Source of the DNA: Kineococcus rhizosphaerae | GTDB lineage: Bacteria > Actinomycetota > Actinomycetes > Actinomycetales > Kineococcaceae | Assembly (NCBI RefSeq): GCF_003002055.1 | Contig: NZ_PVZF01000001.1 | Coordinates: 806,001-870,000 of the forward strand | Direction: 5' to 3' | DNA length: 64,000 bases | In this document: positions 27,015 through 35,810 of the stretch, piece after piece | Numbering within the stretch: the first letter of the stretch is position 1 | How the letters are laid out: each line of letters opens with the position of its first letter | Position numbers and translations under genes: made by a program | The notes under the pieces: generated by a model | What the model was told of the DNA's origin: nothing | The model's input: the letters and a program-made list of their open reading frames with translations, nothing else | Database searches by the model: none

Positions 27015-28465
27015 CGCGGCTCACCCGCCGGGACCGGGGACGGCCGTTCCAGCCGGGACCGGTGGCGGCCGTAGCCGAGGTGGACGGCCACGCCGACCAG
27101 CGTCCAGGCGCCGAAGGCGATCCAGGTGCCGGTGCCGAGGTTGAGGGCCAGCAGCACGCACATCGCGGCGCCCAGCAGCGGGGTCCAGGGGAAGAGCGGG
27201 ACGCGGAACGTGCGGGGCAGGTCCGGGCGGGTGCGCCGCAGGACGACGACCGAGACGTTGACGAGGGCGAAGGCGGCCAGCGAGCCGATGCTCGTGGCGT
27301 CGGCGAGCGCCCCCAGGGGCACGAGGGCGGCCAGGGCGGCGACGGCCCCGCCGACGATCGCGGTGTTGAGCACGGGGACGCCGCGGCGGTCCAGGCGGCC
27401 GAAGACGGCCGGGGCCAGTCCGTCGCGGGCCATGCTGAACAGGATGCGCGTCTGCCCGTAGAGCACGGTGAGCACGACGCTGGCGATGGAGACGAGGGCG
27501 CCCAGGGAGAACACCACGCCGACCCACGTCTGCCCGGTGACCTCGCGCAGGATGTCGACGAGGGCGACCTCGACGCCGTCGAACCACGTCCACTGCCGCG
27601 CCCCGACGGCGGCGAGCGCCACCAGGCAGTAGATGGCGGTGATGACGACGAGGGACAGCACGATGGCGCGCGGCAGGTCGCGGCGGGGGTCGCGGGCCTC
27701 CTCCCCGGCGGTGCTGGCGGCGTCGAACCCGATGTAGGAGAAGAAGAGCCGGGAGGCGGCCGCGGTGGCCCCGGCCACGCCCAGCGGCGCGAACGGGGTG
27801 AGGTTGCCGGCCCGGAAGGCGGTGAACGCGACGGCGCAGAACAGGGCGAGCACGACGAGCTTGACGACGACCATGACGGCGTTGACGGTGGCGCTCTCCT
27901 GGGCGCCGCGGACCAGGAGCAGGACGGCGCCGACGACGACGAGGGCGGCGGGCAGGTTGACGACCCCGCCGGAGCCGGGCGGCTGGACGGTCCAGGCGGG
28001 CAGGGTCAGGCCGCTGACGGCGTGCACGACGTCGGCGACGTACTGGCCCCAGCCGACGGCGACGGCGGCGACCGAGACGCCGTACTCCAGCAGCAGGCAC
28101 CACCCGCACAGCCAGCCGGCGAACTCCCCGACGGTGGCGTAGACGTAGGAGTAGCTGGACCCGGCGACGGGCACGGCGCCGGCCATCTCGGCGTAGGACA
28201 GGGCCGACAGCAGGGCGGTGAACCCGGCCAGCACGAAGCTGACGACGACGGCGGGCCCGGCCAGGGGCACGGACTCGCCGAGGACGACGAAGATGCCGGT
28301 GCCCAGGCTGGCGCCGATGCTCAGGGCGGTCAGCTGCCACAGCCCCAGGGAGCGGCGCATGCTGCCCGCTCCGCCGGTGCCGTGGCCGGCCTCGGAGACG
28401 ATCTGGTCGACGGGTTTGGTGCGCAGCAGCTGGGCGCGCAGGCCCGGCCGGGTGGTGCGGTCCAC
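27011..28465 (-). CDS. APC-family cationic-amino-acid-type permease
   Basis: Encodes 484 residues with 12 or more hydrophobic segments. LSIGASLGTGIFVVLGE, LSYAEMAGAVPVAGSSYSYV and EYGVSVAAVAVGWGQYV follow the cationic amino acid transporter (CAT) branch of APC permeases, which take up arginine or lysine. The soluble N-terminus (RAQLLRTKPVDQIVSEAGHG) is also typical of that branch. GTG 28465 has GAAGGAG about six bases before it. It is translationally coupled to the amidase gene. Arginine is the most likely substrate given its neighbours. Confidence 0.85.
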   Translation of the reverse strand: MDRTTRPGLRAQLLRTKPVDQIVSEAGHGTGGAGSMRRSLGLWQLTALSIGASLGTGIFVVLGESVPLAGPAVVVSFVLAGFTALLSALSYAEMAGAVPVAGSSYSYVYATVGEFAGWLCGWCLLLEYGVSVAAVAVGWGQYVADVVHAVSGLTLPAWTVQPPGSGGVVNLPAALVVVGAVLLLVRGAQESATVNAVMVVVKLVVLALFCAVAFTAFRAGNLTPFAPLGVAGATAAASRLFFSYIGFDAASTAGEEARDPRRDLPRAIVLSLVVITAIYCLVALAAVGARQWTWFDGVEVALVDILREVTGQTWVGVVFSLGALVSIASVVLTVLYGQTRILFSMARDGLAPAVFGRLDRRGVPVLNTAIVGGAVAALAALVPLGALADATSIGSLAAFALVNVSVVVLRRTRPDLPRTFRVPLFPWTPLLGAAMCVLLALNLGTGTWIAFGAWTLVGVAVHLGYGRHRSRLERPSPVPAGEPR

Positions 28466-28509
28466 GGGACTCCTTCGTCCGGAGGTGTTCGGGTTCTCGT
28501 CCGGTGCGT

Positions 28510-29142
28510 TCACGCGCTGCGGCGCGGCGGGTCGGACAGGGCGGGGCTGACGACCCACAGCACCCGGGCGGGGCCGTTCGCGGTGGCCCGGAAGCTGTGG
28601 GGGCGGGCGGGGTCGAAGGTGAAGGCGTCCCCAGCGCTCAGCACGACGTCCTCGGCGGGTGCGGGGTCGGGGCCGGCGAAGCGCAGTTCGATCTCGCCGG
28701 CGAGCACGAGCGCGAACTCGACGTCGGCGTCGAGGCCGTAGGGCTCCTCCCCCGACCCGCCGCCGGCGTCCAGTTCGCTGACGATGACCGCCACGCGTCG
28801 TTCCCCGACGGGGGTGAGCAGGGACTCGCGCAGGCCGTGCCCGCCGAAGGTGATGGGCGGGTAGTGCCCGGCGCGGAGGACCTCGCCGGCCGGGGCCGGG
28901 GTGAAGAGGCTGCCCACGGCCAGGTCGAGGGTGGTGCACAGGCGGACCAGGGCGGCGACGGAGGCGGTGGCGCGGTCGCGTTCGAGGCGGGACAGGAAGC
29001 CCTTGGTCAGGCCGCTGGCCTCGGCGACCTCGGCGACGGTGCGGCGCTGGGCCAGGCGTGTGGTGCGCAGCCGGGCCCCCACGAGTGCCGCGCCGCCGGT
29101 GGTCCCCGGTTCCCCGGGGTCGTCCGCCGCCGTCTCCTGCAC
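28510..29142 (-). CDS. XRE-family regulator with cupin domain
   Basis: Encodes 210 residues: an N-terminal lambda-repressor-like helix-turn-helix (TVAEVAEASGLTKGFLSRLE, then RDRATASVAALVRLC) and a C-terminal cupin (VEFALVLAGEIELRFAG; FDPARPHSFRATANGPARV). This XRE-cupin design is common in regulators of amine and amino-acid breakdown (PuuR-like). GTG 29142 has AGGAGGA four bases upstream; the longer frame covers the divergent control region. It probably controls both itself with the permease and amidase, and the divergent ureohydrolase-monooxygenase pair. Confidence 0.9.
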   Translation of the reverse strand: MQETAADDPGEPGTTGGAALVGARLRTTRLAQRRTVAEVAEASGLTKGFLSRLERDRATASVAALVRLCTTLDLAVGSLFTPAPAGEVLRAGHYPPITFGGHGLRESLLTPVGERRVAVIVSELDAGGGSGEEPYGLDADVEFALVLAGEIELRFAGPDPAPAEDVVLSAGDAFTFDPARPHSFRATANGPARVLWVVSPALSDPPRRSA

Positions 29143-29208
29143 CGTTCCTCCTGCTCCCGTCGCCGTCGCGTCGCCGCAGTCTGGCACCGCCGGGCGCGAT
29201 CTGAAAAC

Positions 29209-29224
29209 CCCCTGGCTCCAGAGG
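29209..29224. promoter_or_regulatory. Operator-like palindrome between XRE-cupin and ureohydrolase genes
   Basis: CCCCTGG-CT-CCAGAGG is an inverted repeat with one mismatch, inside the 127-base divergent region, next to an AT-rich patch (GAAAA at 29203-29207, GTAAACAAAGG after it). Placement suits binding by the XRE-cupin regulator. Binding is inferred. Confidence 0.5.
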
Positions 29225-29269
29225 TAAACAAAGGTTGACCGATGCGGGGCGACGCGCCACTGTGGGGCC

Positions 29270-30238
29270 ATGTCGTCCCCCAGCACCCCTCCGTCGCCGC
29301 AGGGTCCGGTCGACGCCACCCGCGTCCCCCGCTACGGCGGCCCCGCCACCTTCGCGCGCCTGCCGCGCCTGGACGAGGTCTCGCGCGCCGACGTCGCCGT
29401 CGTCGGGCTGCCCTTCGACTCCGGCGTCAGCTACCGGCCCGGGGCGCGGTTCGGCCCCGGGCACATCCGGGCCTCCTCCAAGCTGCTGCGTCCCTACAAC
29501 CCGGCCCTGGGCGTCTCCCCGTTCGCCCCCCAGCAGGTCGCCGACGCCGGCGACCTCGGCCTGAACCCGTTCGACATCGGCGAGGCGCTGCGCGAGACCG
29601 AGACGGCGCTGACGCGGCTGACCGAGGACGGGGCGACGGTCATGGCCCTCGGCGGGGACCACACCCTCGCCCTGCCCGCGCTGCGCGCCCTGGCCAAGCA
29701 GCACGGCAGGCTCGCGGTCCTGCACTTCGACGCCCACCTCGACACGTGGGACACGTACTTCGGGGCGCCCTACACGCACGGCACCCCGTTCCGCCGCGCC
29801 AGCGAGGAGGGCCTGCTGGACCTCGAACGCTGCCTGCACGTCGGTACCCGCGGCCCCCTCTACAGCGAGCAGGACCTCGAGGACGACGCCGTCCTGGGCT
29901 TCCAGGTCGTGCGCTCGGACGACTACGAGGTCGACGGCGTGGCCGGCGCGGTGGACCGCGTGCGCCGCCGCCTGGGCGACGGCCCGGTCTACGTCTCGGT
30001 TGACATCGACGTCCTGGACCCCGCCGCGGCCCCCGGCACGGGGACCCCCGAGGCCGGTGGCCTCACCAGCCGGGAACTGCTCAACACGCTGCGCGGGCTG
30101 ACGGGCCTGAACGTCGTCGGCGCCGACGTCGTGGAGGTCGCCCCCGCCTACGACCACGCCGAGATCACCGGGATCGCCGCGGCGCACGTCACGTACGAGC
30201 TGCTGTCCGTGCTCGCCGCGACCCGGGCGGGGCGCTGA
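29270..30238 (+). CDS. Ureohydrolase (agmatinase family), probably guanidinobutyrase
   Basis: Encodes 322 residues of the arginase/agmatinase family. All manganese ligands are visible: GGDHT (His), FDAHLDTWD (Asp, His, Asp) and [19 protein letters not shown] (two Asp). The reaction is hydrolysis of a guanidino group to an amine plus urea. Agmatinase (agmatine to putrescine) and guanidinobutyrase (4-guanidinobutyrate to 4-aminobutyrate) cannot be told apart by motif; the second is favoured because the flavin monooxygenase and amidase of the locus would supply 4-guanidinobutyrate, and no arginine decarboxylase is nearby. Its stop is one base before the next start. Confidence 0.85.
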   Translation: MSSPSTPPSPQGPVDATRVPRYGGPATFARLPRLDEVSRADVAVVGLPFDSGVSYRPGARFGPGHIRASSKLLRPYNPALGVSPFAPQQVADAGDLGLNPFDIGEALRETETALTRLTEDGATVMALGGDHTLALPALRALAKQHGRLAVLHFDAHLDTWDTYFGAPYTHGTPFRRASEEGLLDLERCLHVGTRGPLYSEQDLEDDAVLGFQVVRSDDYEVDGVAGAVDRVRRRLGDGPVYVSVDIDVLDPAAAPGTGTPEAGGLTSRELLNTLRGLTGLNVVGADVVEVAPAYDHAEITGIAAAHVTYELLSVLAATRAGR

Positions 30239-30239
30239 G

Positions 30240-31970
30240 ATGACCCTGCCCACCGGCACCAGCACCGAGGACGAACTGCCCCAGGCGCCCACCGGCGGCG
30301 CCGGTCCGCTGACCATGCTCGTCCCGGACTTCCCGTTCCCCTACGACGACTACCTCGCCCACCCCGCCGGGCTGGGCTCGGTGCCCGCCGAGCGCCTCGG
30401 CACCGAGGTCGCCGTCATCGGGGCGGGCATGTCCGGGCTGGTCGCGGCGTACGAGCTGATGAAGCTGGGGCTGCGCCCGGTCGTGTACGAGGCCGGCGAG
30501 ATCGGCGGCCGGCTGCGCTCGGCGGCCTTCCCCGGTGTCCCCGGCGCGGTGGCCGACCTCGGCGGCATGCGCTTCCCCGCCTCCGGGCGCGCGTTCTTCC
30601 ACTACGTCGACACCCTCGGCCTGCGCACCAGCCCGTTCCCCAACCCGCTGGCCCCGCAGACCCCCAGCACGGTCATCGAGCTGCGCAACCAGGCCCACTA
30701 CGCCGAGACCGCGGCGGACCTGCCCGCCGAGTTCGGCGAGGTCGCGGCCGCGTGGCGGCGCGCGCTGGTCGAGGGCGCGGAGCTGGAGGCCATGCAGGAC
30801 GCGATCCGCCGCCGCGACCTGGCCACGATCAAGGAGATCTGGAACCGGACGGTCCCGCGCCTGGACGAGGAGACGTTCTACGGCTTCGTCGCCCGGTCCG
30901 CCGCGTTCTCGGCCCTGCCCTACTCCTACCGGGAGACGTTCGGCCAGGTCGGCTTCGGCACCGGCGGCTGGGACACCGACTTCCCCAACTCCGTCCTGGA
31001 GATCCTGCGCGTCGTGCACACCGACGCCGACGACCAGCACCACCGCATCACCGGTGGCGCCCAGGGCGTCCCGCTGGGTCTGTGGGAGCACGCTCCCGCC
31101 GACCTCGTGCACTGGCCCGCGGGCACCAGCCTGCGGTCCCTGCACGGCGGGTCCCCGCGCCCGGCCGTCACCCGCGTGCACCGCGGCGAGGACGGGCGCC
31201 TGCGCGTCCTGGACCGCTGGGGCACCGAACGGCCCTACGAGGCCGTCGTCGCGACCTGCCAGTCGTGGCTGCTGTCGGCGGGCATCGACACCCAGGAGTC
31301 GCTGTTCACCCACGACATGTGGATGGCGATGGAGCGCTCGCACTACATGCAGTCCTCCAAGACGTTCGTCCTGGTGGACCGCCCCTTCTGGCGCGACGTC
31401 GACCCCGCCACCGGCCGGCGCGTCCTGAGCACCACGCTGACCGACCGCATGACCCGCGGCACGTACCTGCTCGACGGCGGCGAGGGCCTCGACGACCCCG
31501 ACGCCGCGGACTCCCCCGCCGTCATCTGCCTGAGCTACACCTGGAACGACGACGCGCTGAAGTGGCTGGCGCTGGACACCGACGAGCGCGTGCGGCTCAT
31601 GCTGCACAACCTCAAGCAGATCTACCCCGACGTGGACATCGCCTCGCACGTCCTCGGGGAGCCCATCACCGTGTCGTGGGAACGCGAACCGCACTTCATG
31701 GGCGCCTTCCGGGGGAACCTGCCCGGGCACTACCGCTACCAGCAGCGGCTGTTCTCCCACTTCGTCCAGGACGACCTGCCCGACCACCAGCGCGGGATCT
31801 TCCTGGCCGGGGACGACATCTCCTTCACCCCCGGCTGGGCCGAGGGCGCGGTCACGACCGGCCTGAACGCGGTGTGGGGCGTGGTGCACCAGCTCGGCGG
31901 GACCAGCGCCCCCGGCAACCCCGGGCCGGGTGACCGGTTCGCGGAGCTGCAGCCGCTGCGCCTGCCCTGA
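30240..31970 (+). CDS. FAD-dependent L-amino-acid 2-monooxygenase-like enzyme (putative arginine 2-monooxygenase)
   Basis: Encodes 576 residues. The dinucleotide-binding motif VAVIGAGMSGLVAAYELMKL lies near residue 57, followed by VYEAGEIGGRLRS and ADLGGMRFP; MRFP is a mark of tryptophan/lysine/arginine 2-monooxygenases within the amine-oxidase fold. The C-terminal FAD motif FLAGDDISFTPGWAEGAVTT is intact. Such enzymes decarboxylate an amino acid oxidatively to the amide with one fewer carbon. Linkage to a ureohydrolase, amidase and CAT permease points to arginine as substrate (product 4-guanidinobutanamide). An L-amino-acid oxidase or lysine monooxygenase is the alternative. Confidence 0.82.
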   Translation: MTLPTGTSTEDELPQAPTGGAGPLTMLVPDFPFPYDDYLAHPAGLGSVPAERLGTEVAVIGAGMSGLVAAYELMKLGLRPVVYEAGEIGGRLRSAAFPGVPGAVADLGGMRFPASGRAFFHYVDTLGLRTSPFPNPLAPQTPSTVIELRNQAHYAETAADLPAEFGEVAAAWRRALVEGAELEAMQDAIRRRDLATIKEIWNRTVPRLDEETFYGFVARSAAFSALPYSYRETFGQVGFGTGGWDTDFPNSVLEILRVVHTDADDQHHRITGGAQGVPLGLWEHAPADLVHWPAGTSLRSLHGGSPRPAVTRVHRGEDGRLRVLDRWGTERPYEAVVATCQSWLLSAGIDTQESLFTHDMWMAMERSHYMQSSKTFVLVDRPFWRDVDPATGRRVLSTTLTDRMTRGTYLLDGGEGLDDPDAADSPAVICLSYTWNDDALKWLALDTDERVRLMLHNLKQIYPDVDIASHVLGEPITVSWEREPHFMGAFRGNLPGHYRYQQRLFSHFVQDDLPDHQRGIFLAGDDISFTPGWAEGAVTTGLNAVWGVVHQLGGTSAPGNPGPGDRFAELQPLRLP

Positions 31971-32022
31971 CCCGCCGTGCGGTGGGCCGATGAGTTCGGT
32001 CCCGCCGCGCGGTCTGCCCGGC

Positions 32023-32424
32023 ATGGCGATGACGACGAGGGTGCTCAGCGTGACCGTGACGGTGACCGACCAGGACGCGGCCCTGGCCTTCTACACCGGC
32101 GTGCTGGGGTGCGAGGTGCGGCACGACGTGGAGGTGTGGCCCGGGGCCCGGATGGTGGAGGTGGTGCCGCCGGGCTCGGACGTCGGGATCGTGCTGCTGC
32201 CCCCCGACAGCCCGCTGCCCCGGGCCGTGCGGCTGGGCACCGCCGACGCCGACGCCGCCCACGCCCGGCTCGCCGCCACCGCGGGCGTGGTGCTGCACAA
32301 CGACGAGGTGCTGCGGTGGGAGGACGTGCCGCCGATGTTCCACTTCGACGACCCCGACGGCAACGGGCTCGTGTTCCTGGAGACGGACGCCGCGGACGCT
32401 CCCGGGACCGGGGGCCGGGCGTGA
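32023..32424 (+). CDS. VOC-family (glyoxalase-like) protein
   Basis: Encodes about 133 residues: one vicinal-oxygen-chelate module pair, opening LSVTVTVTDQDAALAFYTGV and ending HFDDPDGNGLVFLE, where the last Glu is a usual metal ligand. The family includes glyoxalases, dioxygenases and antibiotic-binding proteins; no substrate can be named. In-frame starts exist at 31990, 32023 and 32029; none has a clear ribosome binding site, and the middle one is given because the domain begins right after it. It follows the monooxygenase on the same strand but is not coupled to it. Confidence 0.75.
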   Translation: MAMTTRVLSVTVTVTDQDAALAFYTGVLGCEVRHDVEVWPGARMVEVVPPGSDVGIVLLPPDSPLPRAVRLGTADADAAHARLAATAGVVLHNDEVLRWEDVPPMFHFDDPDGNGLVFLETDAADAPGTGGRA

Positions 32425-32451
32425 GGCCGGGCACCTGGGGTGCGTCCTCGT

Positions 32452-32471
32452 GAGGTCGTCGAGGCGACCTC
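32452..32471 (+). terminator. Short hairpin after the VOC gene
   Basis: GAGGTCG-TCGAGG-CGACCTC, a 7-base perfect stem with a 6-base loop, 28 bases after the VOC stop. Possible end of the monooxygenase/VOC transcript. Confidence 0.35.
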
Positions 32472-32547
32472 CCGCGCACGGCGAGGAACGGGTGACCCGG
32501 TGTCGGATCACCGTGGAAGGCGGCTCCGTCGCGTTCGGATCACGGCG

Positions 32548-32736
32548 CTACCGGCCGCGCTCACCCCTCGATGCCACCAGGACCCCACCCGCTCCCAGGG
32601 CGGCCAGGCCGGCGCAGACCCGCAGGAGGACGTCCAGGGCGCGAACCCGCGTCAGCAGAGCCGCCAGGGCGAAGCCGACCGTCGCCACCAGGAAGAGGGC
32701 CGCCACACGTCGCAGCTGAGGTCCACCACCTGACAC
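32548..32736 (-). CDS. Possible small two-helix membrane protein
   Basis: A 62-residue frame starting at GTG 32736. It consists of two hydrophobic stretches (RVAALFLVATVGFALAALL and LRVCAGLAALGAGGVLVA) joined by a short basic link, ending in a charged tail, which is the pattern of a real small membrane protein rather than random GC-rich coding. No ribosome binding site is obvious and no family is recognised, so it may still be a chance frame. Confidence 0.35.
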   Translation of the reverse strand: MSGGGPQLRRVAALFLVATVGFALAALLTRVRALDVLLRVCAGLAALGAGGVLVASRGERGR

Positions 32737-32882
32737 CGCCGCTCCGTCCAGTCGAGGCCGAGCTCGTGGACGAGCTCGTCCGGTTGCGTCGACCCACCGT
32801 GTTCACCGCTGCAGGAGCGCAGGTCTCGTGCGTGGATGCGCGCGACGCACGATCGTCCCGCTGCCCGGGCGTCCGGGGCCGG

Positions 32883-33257
32883 TCACAGGAGGCGGACGTC
32901 GTACTCGCCGAAGCGCCGGTCGACGCTGAGCAGTCGCAGTCCCCGCCGGGCGGCCTGCGCGATGAGCATCCGGTCGAAAGGGTCGTCGTGGTGGCGCGGC
33001 AGGGCGCCGGCCGCCAGGCCGTCGTCCACGGTGACCGGCAACTCGGTGAAACCCTGCTGCTCGAGTTCCTCGCGCAGACCGTCGGGGACGGTCAACTTGC
33101 CCAGAGCAGCCTTGATCGACATCTCCCACGCCGAGGCCGCGGAGACGAACACCTCGTTCCCGCCGTCGGCCACGGCGGCGCGCAGGCGTTCGGGCAACCG
33201 CTCGTCGTCGCTGAGCCACCACAGCAGGACGTGGGTGTCGAGCAGGAGGGCCGTCAC
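32883..33257 (-). CDS. PIN-domain toxin (VapC-type RNase)
   Basis: Encodes 124 residues of the PIN fold. The acidic metal-binding residues are in place: Asp in LLLDTHVLLWWL, Glu in ASAWEMSIK, Asp in HHDDPFDRMLIAQA and Asp in LSVDRRFGEYD. VapC toxins cleave tRNA or rRNA and stop translation. The GTG start overlaps the stop of the upstream antitoxin gene by four bases. The DTHVLLWW-type N-terminus is typical of VapC partners of Phd/YefM antitoxins. Confidence 0.9.
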   Translation of the reverse strand: MTALLLDTHVLLWWLSDDERLPERLRAAVADGGNEVFVSAASAWEMSIKAALGKLTVPDGLREELEQQGFTELPVTVDDGLAAGALPRHHDDPFDRMLIAQAARRGLRLLSVDRRFGEYDVRLL

Positions 33258-33505
33258 GGTCGCGGCTCGACGTCACCGGCGCTGAAGGCGGCCACCAGGT
33301 CCTCGGGGGTGTCGTCGAAGTCGTCGGCGACGACCACCCGTCCCTTCCACGCCCCGGGACGACGCTCTCCGCGCGAGCGGGCGGGCACCAGGCGGGCCAC
33401 GGGCTTGCCGGCGCGGGCGATCACCACGTCCTCACCCCGCTCGACCGCCTCGAGCAGGCGGGACAGGTGCGTCTTCGCCTCGTGCACGTTCACCGTCTGC
33501 GACAC
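33254..33505 (-). CDS. Phd/YefM-family antitoxin
   Basis: Encodes about 83 residues: SQTVNVHEAKTHLSRLLEAV and ARAGKPVARLVPA are the DNA-binding half of Phd/YefM antitoxins; the C-terminal part (FDDTPEDLVAAFSAGD) would wrap the toxin. GTG 33511 is also in frame. GTG 33505 is preferred because family proteins begin near SQTVNVHEAK and a -10-like TAGGCT just upstream would place the transcript start on this codon, making it leaderless. Antitoxin first, toxin second is the standard order. Confidence 0.88.
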   Translation of the reverse strand: MSQTVNVHEAKTHLSRLLEAVERGEDVVIARAGKPVARLVPARSRGERRPGAWKGRVVVADDFDDTPEDLVAAFSAGDVEPRP

Positions 33506-33511
33506 GACCAC

Positions 33512-33538
33512 AGCCTAAGGACTAAGTCGGACTAAGTC
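33512..33538 (-). promoter_or_regulatory. Toxin-antitoxin promoter with twin palindromes
   Basis: Two immediately adjacent copies of GGACTAAGTC (33519-33528 and 33529-33538), each holding the palindrome GACTAAGTC, lie directly before the antitoxin gene and next to a -10-like TAGGCT (minus strand, 33517-33512). The antitoxin or its toxin complex would bind here and repress its own operon. AT content is high against the surroundings. Confidence 0.65.
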
Positions 33539-33628
33539 CACGACAGGAGAGCGGTGCTGGCGGAACTCCACGGTCACCCCGCGACGAGGTCACCTCCTCC
33601 ACCGACCTCCCCAGGCCGGGTACGGGCC

Positions 33629-34516
33629 CTAGAACAGGACCGTCGCGAACGACCCGACCTCGCGGAACCCGACCCGGCGGTAGGCCGCGAGCGCCCGGGC
33701 GTTGTAGTCGTTGACGTACAGCGACACGTGCTGGACCCCGTCGGCGCGCGAGGCCTCGACGACCGCGGCCATGCCCGGTTCGGACAGGCCCTCCCCGCGC
33801 CGGTGCGGCGGGACCCAGACCCCCTGCACCTGGACGACCTTCGGCGAGACCGCCCCGAGCTCGGCCTTGAACACGACCTCGGGACCGGCCGGGCCGGCGT
33901 CGACGCGGACGAAGGAGCGGCCCGTGGAGACGAGCTCGGCGATGCGGGCCCGGTAGGCGCCGCCGCCGTCGGGCGGGGCGGGGGCGTAGCCGATCTCCTC
34001 GGTGAACATGGCCACGCACGCGGGCACGACGAGGTCGAGCTCGCGCAGGGTGGCGCGCCGGACGGCCGGGTCCGGGCGCACGGACGGCTCGGTGTCGCAG
34101 ACCATCAGCGGCTGGTGGGCGCGGACCTCGCGGACGCCGCGCCAGTGCCCCTCCAGGCGCTGCCACAGGGCCAGGACCTGCTCGGCGGGGCCGACGAGGG
34201 AGGAACAGCGCCGGCCCTCGACGCGGGCGTGCGCGGCGAACGCGTCCAGGGCGGCGGGGGTGGCCTCGACGGGCACGAGGTTCGCCCCGGCCCAGCACGC
34301 CGAGACGAGCCGGCCGTCCTCGAACCAGCCCCAGACCTGCCCGCCCAGGTCGGTGCCCGGGCGGGCGAGCAACCCGAGCAACCGCGCGGAGACGAAGAGG
34401 TTCGCCACGGGGTCGCGCTCGCACAGGCGCAGCAGCGCGGGGGCGTCGGCTCCGCTGAGCACGCGCAGGGTCCCCGAGGCGGCGGACCCTCGCGCGGCGG
34501 AGTTGGTCAGGGACAC
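33629..34516 (-). CDS. GNAT acetyltransferase with N-terminal DUF4081 domain
   Basis: Encodes 295 residues. The C-terminal half is a GNAT fold (VQVQGVWVPPHRRGEGLSEP, the acetyl-CoA binding segment, then SLYVNDYNARALAAYRRVGF). The N-terminal half (ADAPALLRLCERDPVANLFV) matches the DUF4081 domain that precedes GNAT in a conserved actinobacterial protein found between ispG and proS. Substrate unknown. GTG 34516 was chosen just upstream of the first conserved block; a longer frame overlaps ispG. Confidence 0.85.
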   Translation of the reverse strand: MSLTNSAARGSAASGTLRVLSGADAPALLRLCERDPVANLFVSARLLGLLARPGTDLGGQVWGWFEDGRLVSACWAGANLVPVEATPAALDAFAAHARVEGRRCSSLVGPAEQVLALWQRLEGHWRGVREVRAHQPLMVCDTEPSVRPDPAVRRATLRELDLVVPACVAMFTEEIGYAPAPPDGGGAYRARIAELVSTGRSFVRVDAGPAGPEVVFKAELGAVSPKVVQVQGVWVPPHRRGEGLSEPGMAAVVEASRADGVQHVSLYVNDYNARALAAYRRVGFREVGSFATVLF

Positions 34517-34574
34517 TCCGGCATCCTGCCTGCTGAAGCGCGGATGGTCGAGGTGGACACCCCGCGGCGTCCGA

Positions 34575-35735
<1,161 letters not shown>

Positions 35736-35810
35736 GGGGTCAAGTATCGCCCCGACCCCGGCCCGCGACGAACGCGGGCCGCGGTCTTCACCGGGGGTTC
35801 ACCGGTCGCC

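Larger units (their letters stand above)
32425..32882. other. Gene-poor stretch between VOC gene and toxin gene
   Basis: About 460 bases without a confident gene. It holds a short hairpin near its left end and one plausible small membrane-protein frame on the minus strand; the other open frames here look like chance frames of GC-rich DNA. No tRNA-like or transposase-like sequence was seen. Confidence 0.5.

Noticed and set aside
27011-30316. 1101-codon frame that would fuse the CAT permease to upstream sequence
   Set aside because: The N-terminal part runs antisense through the ureohydrolase and XRE-cupin genes; the permease has its own GTG and ribosome binding site at 28465.
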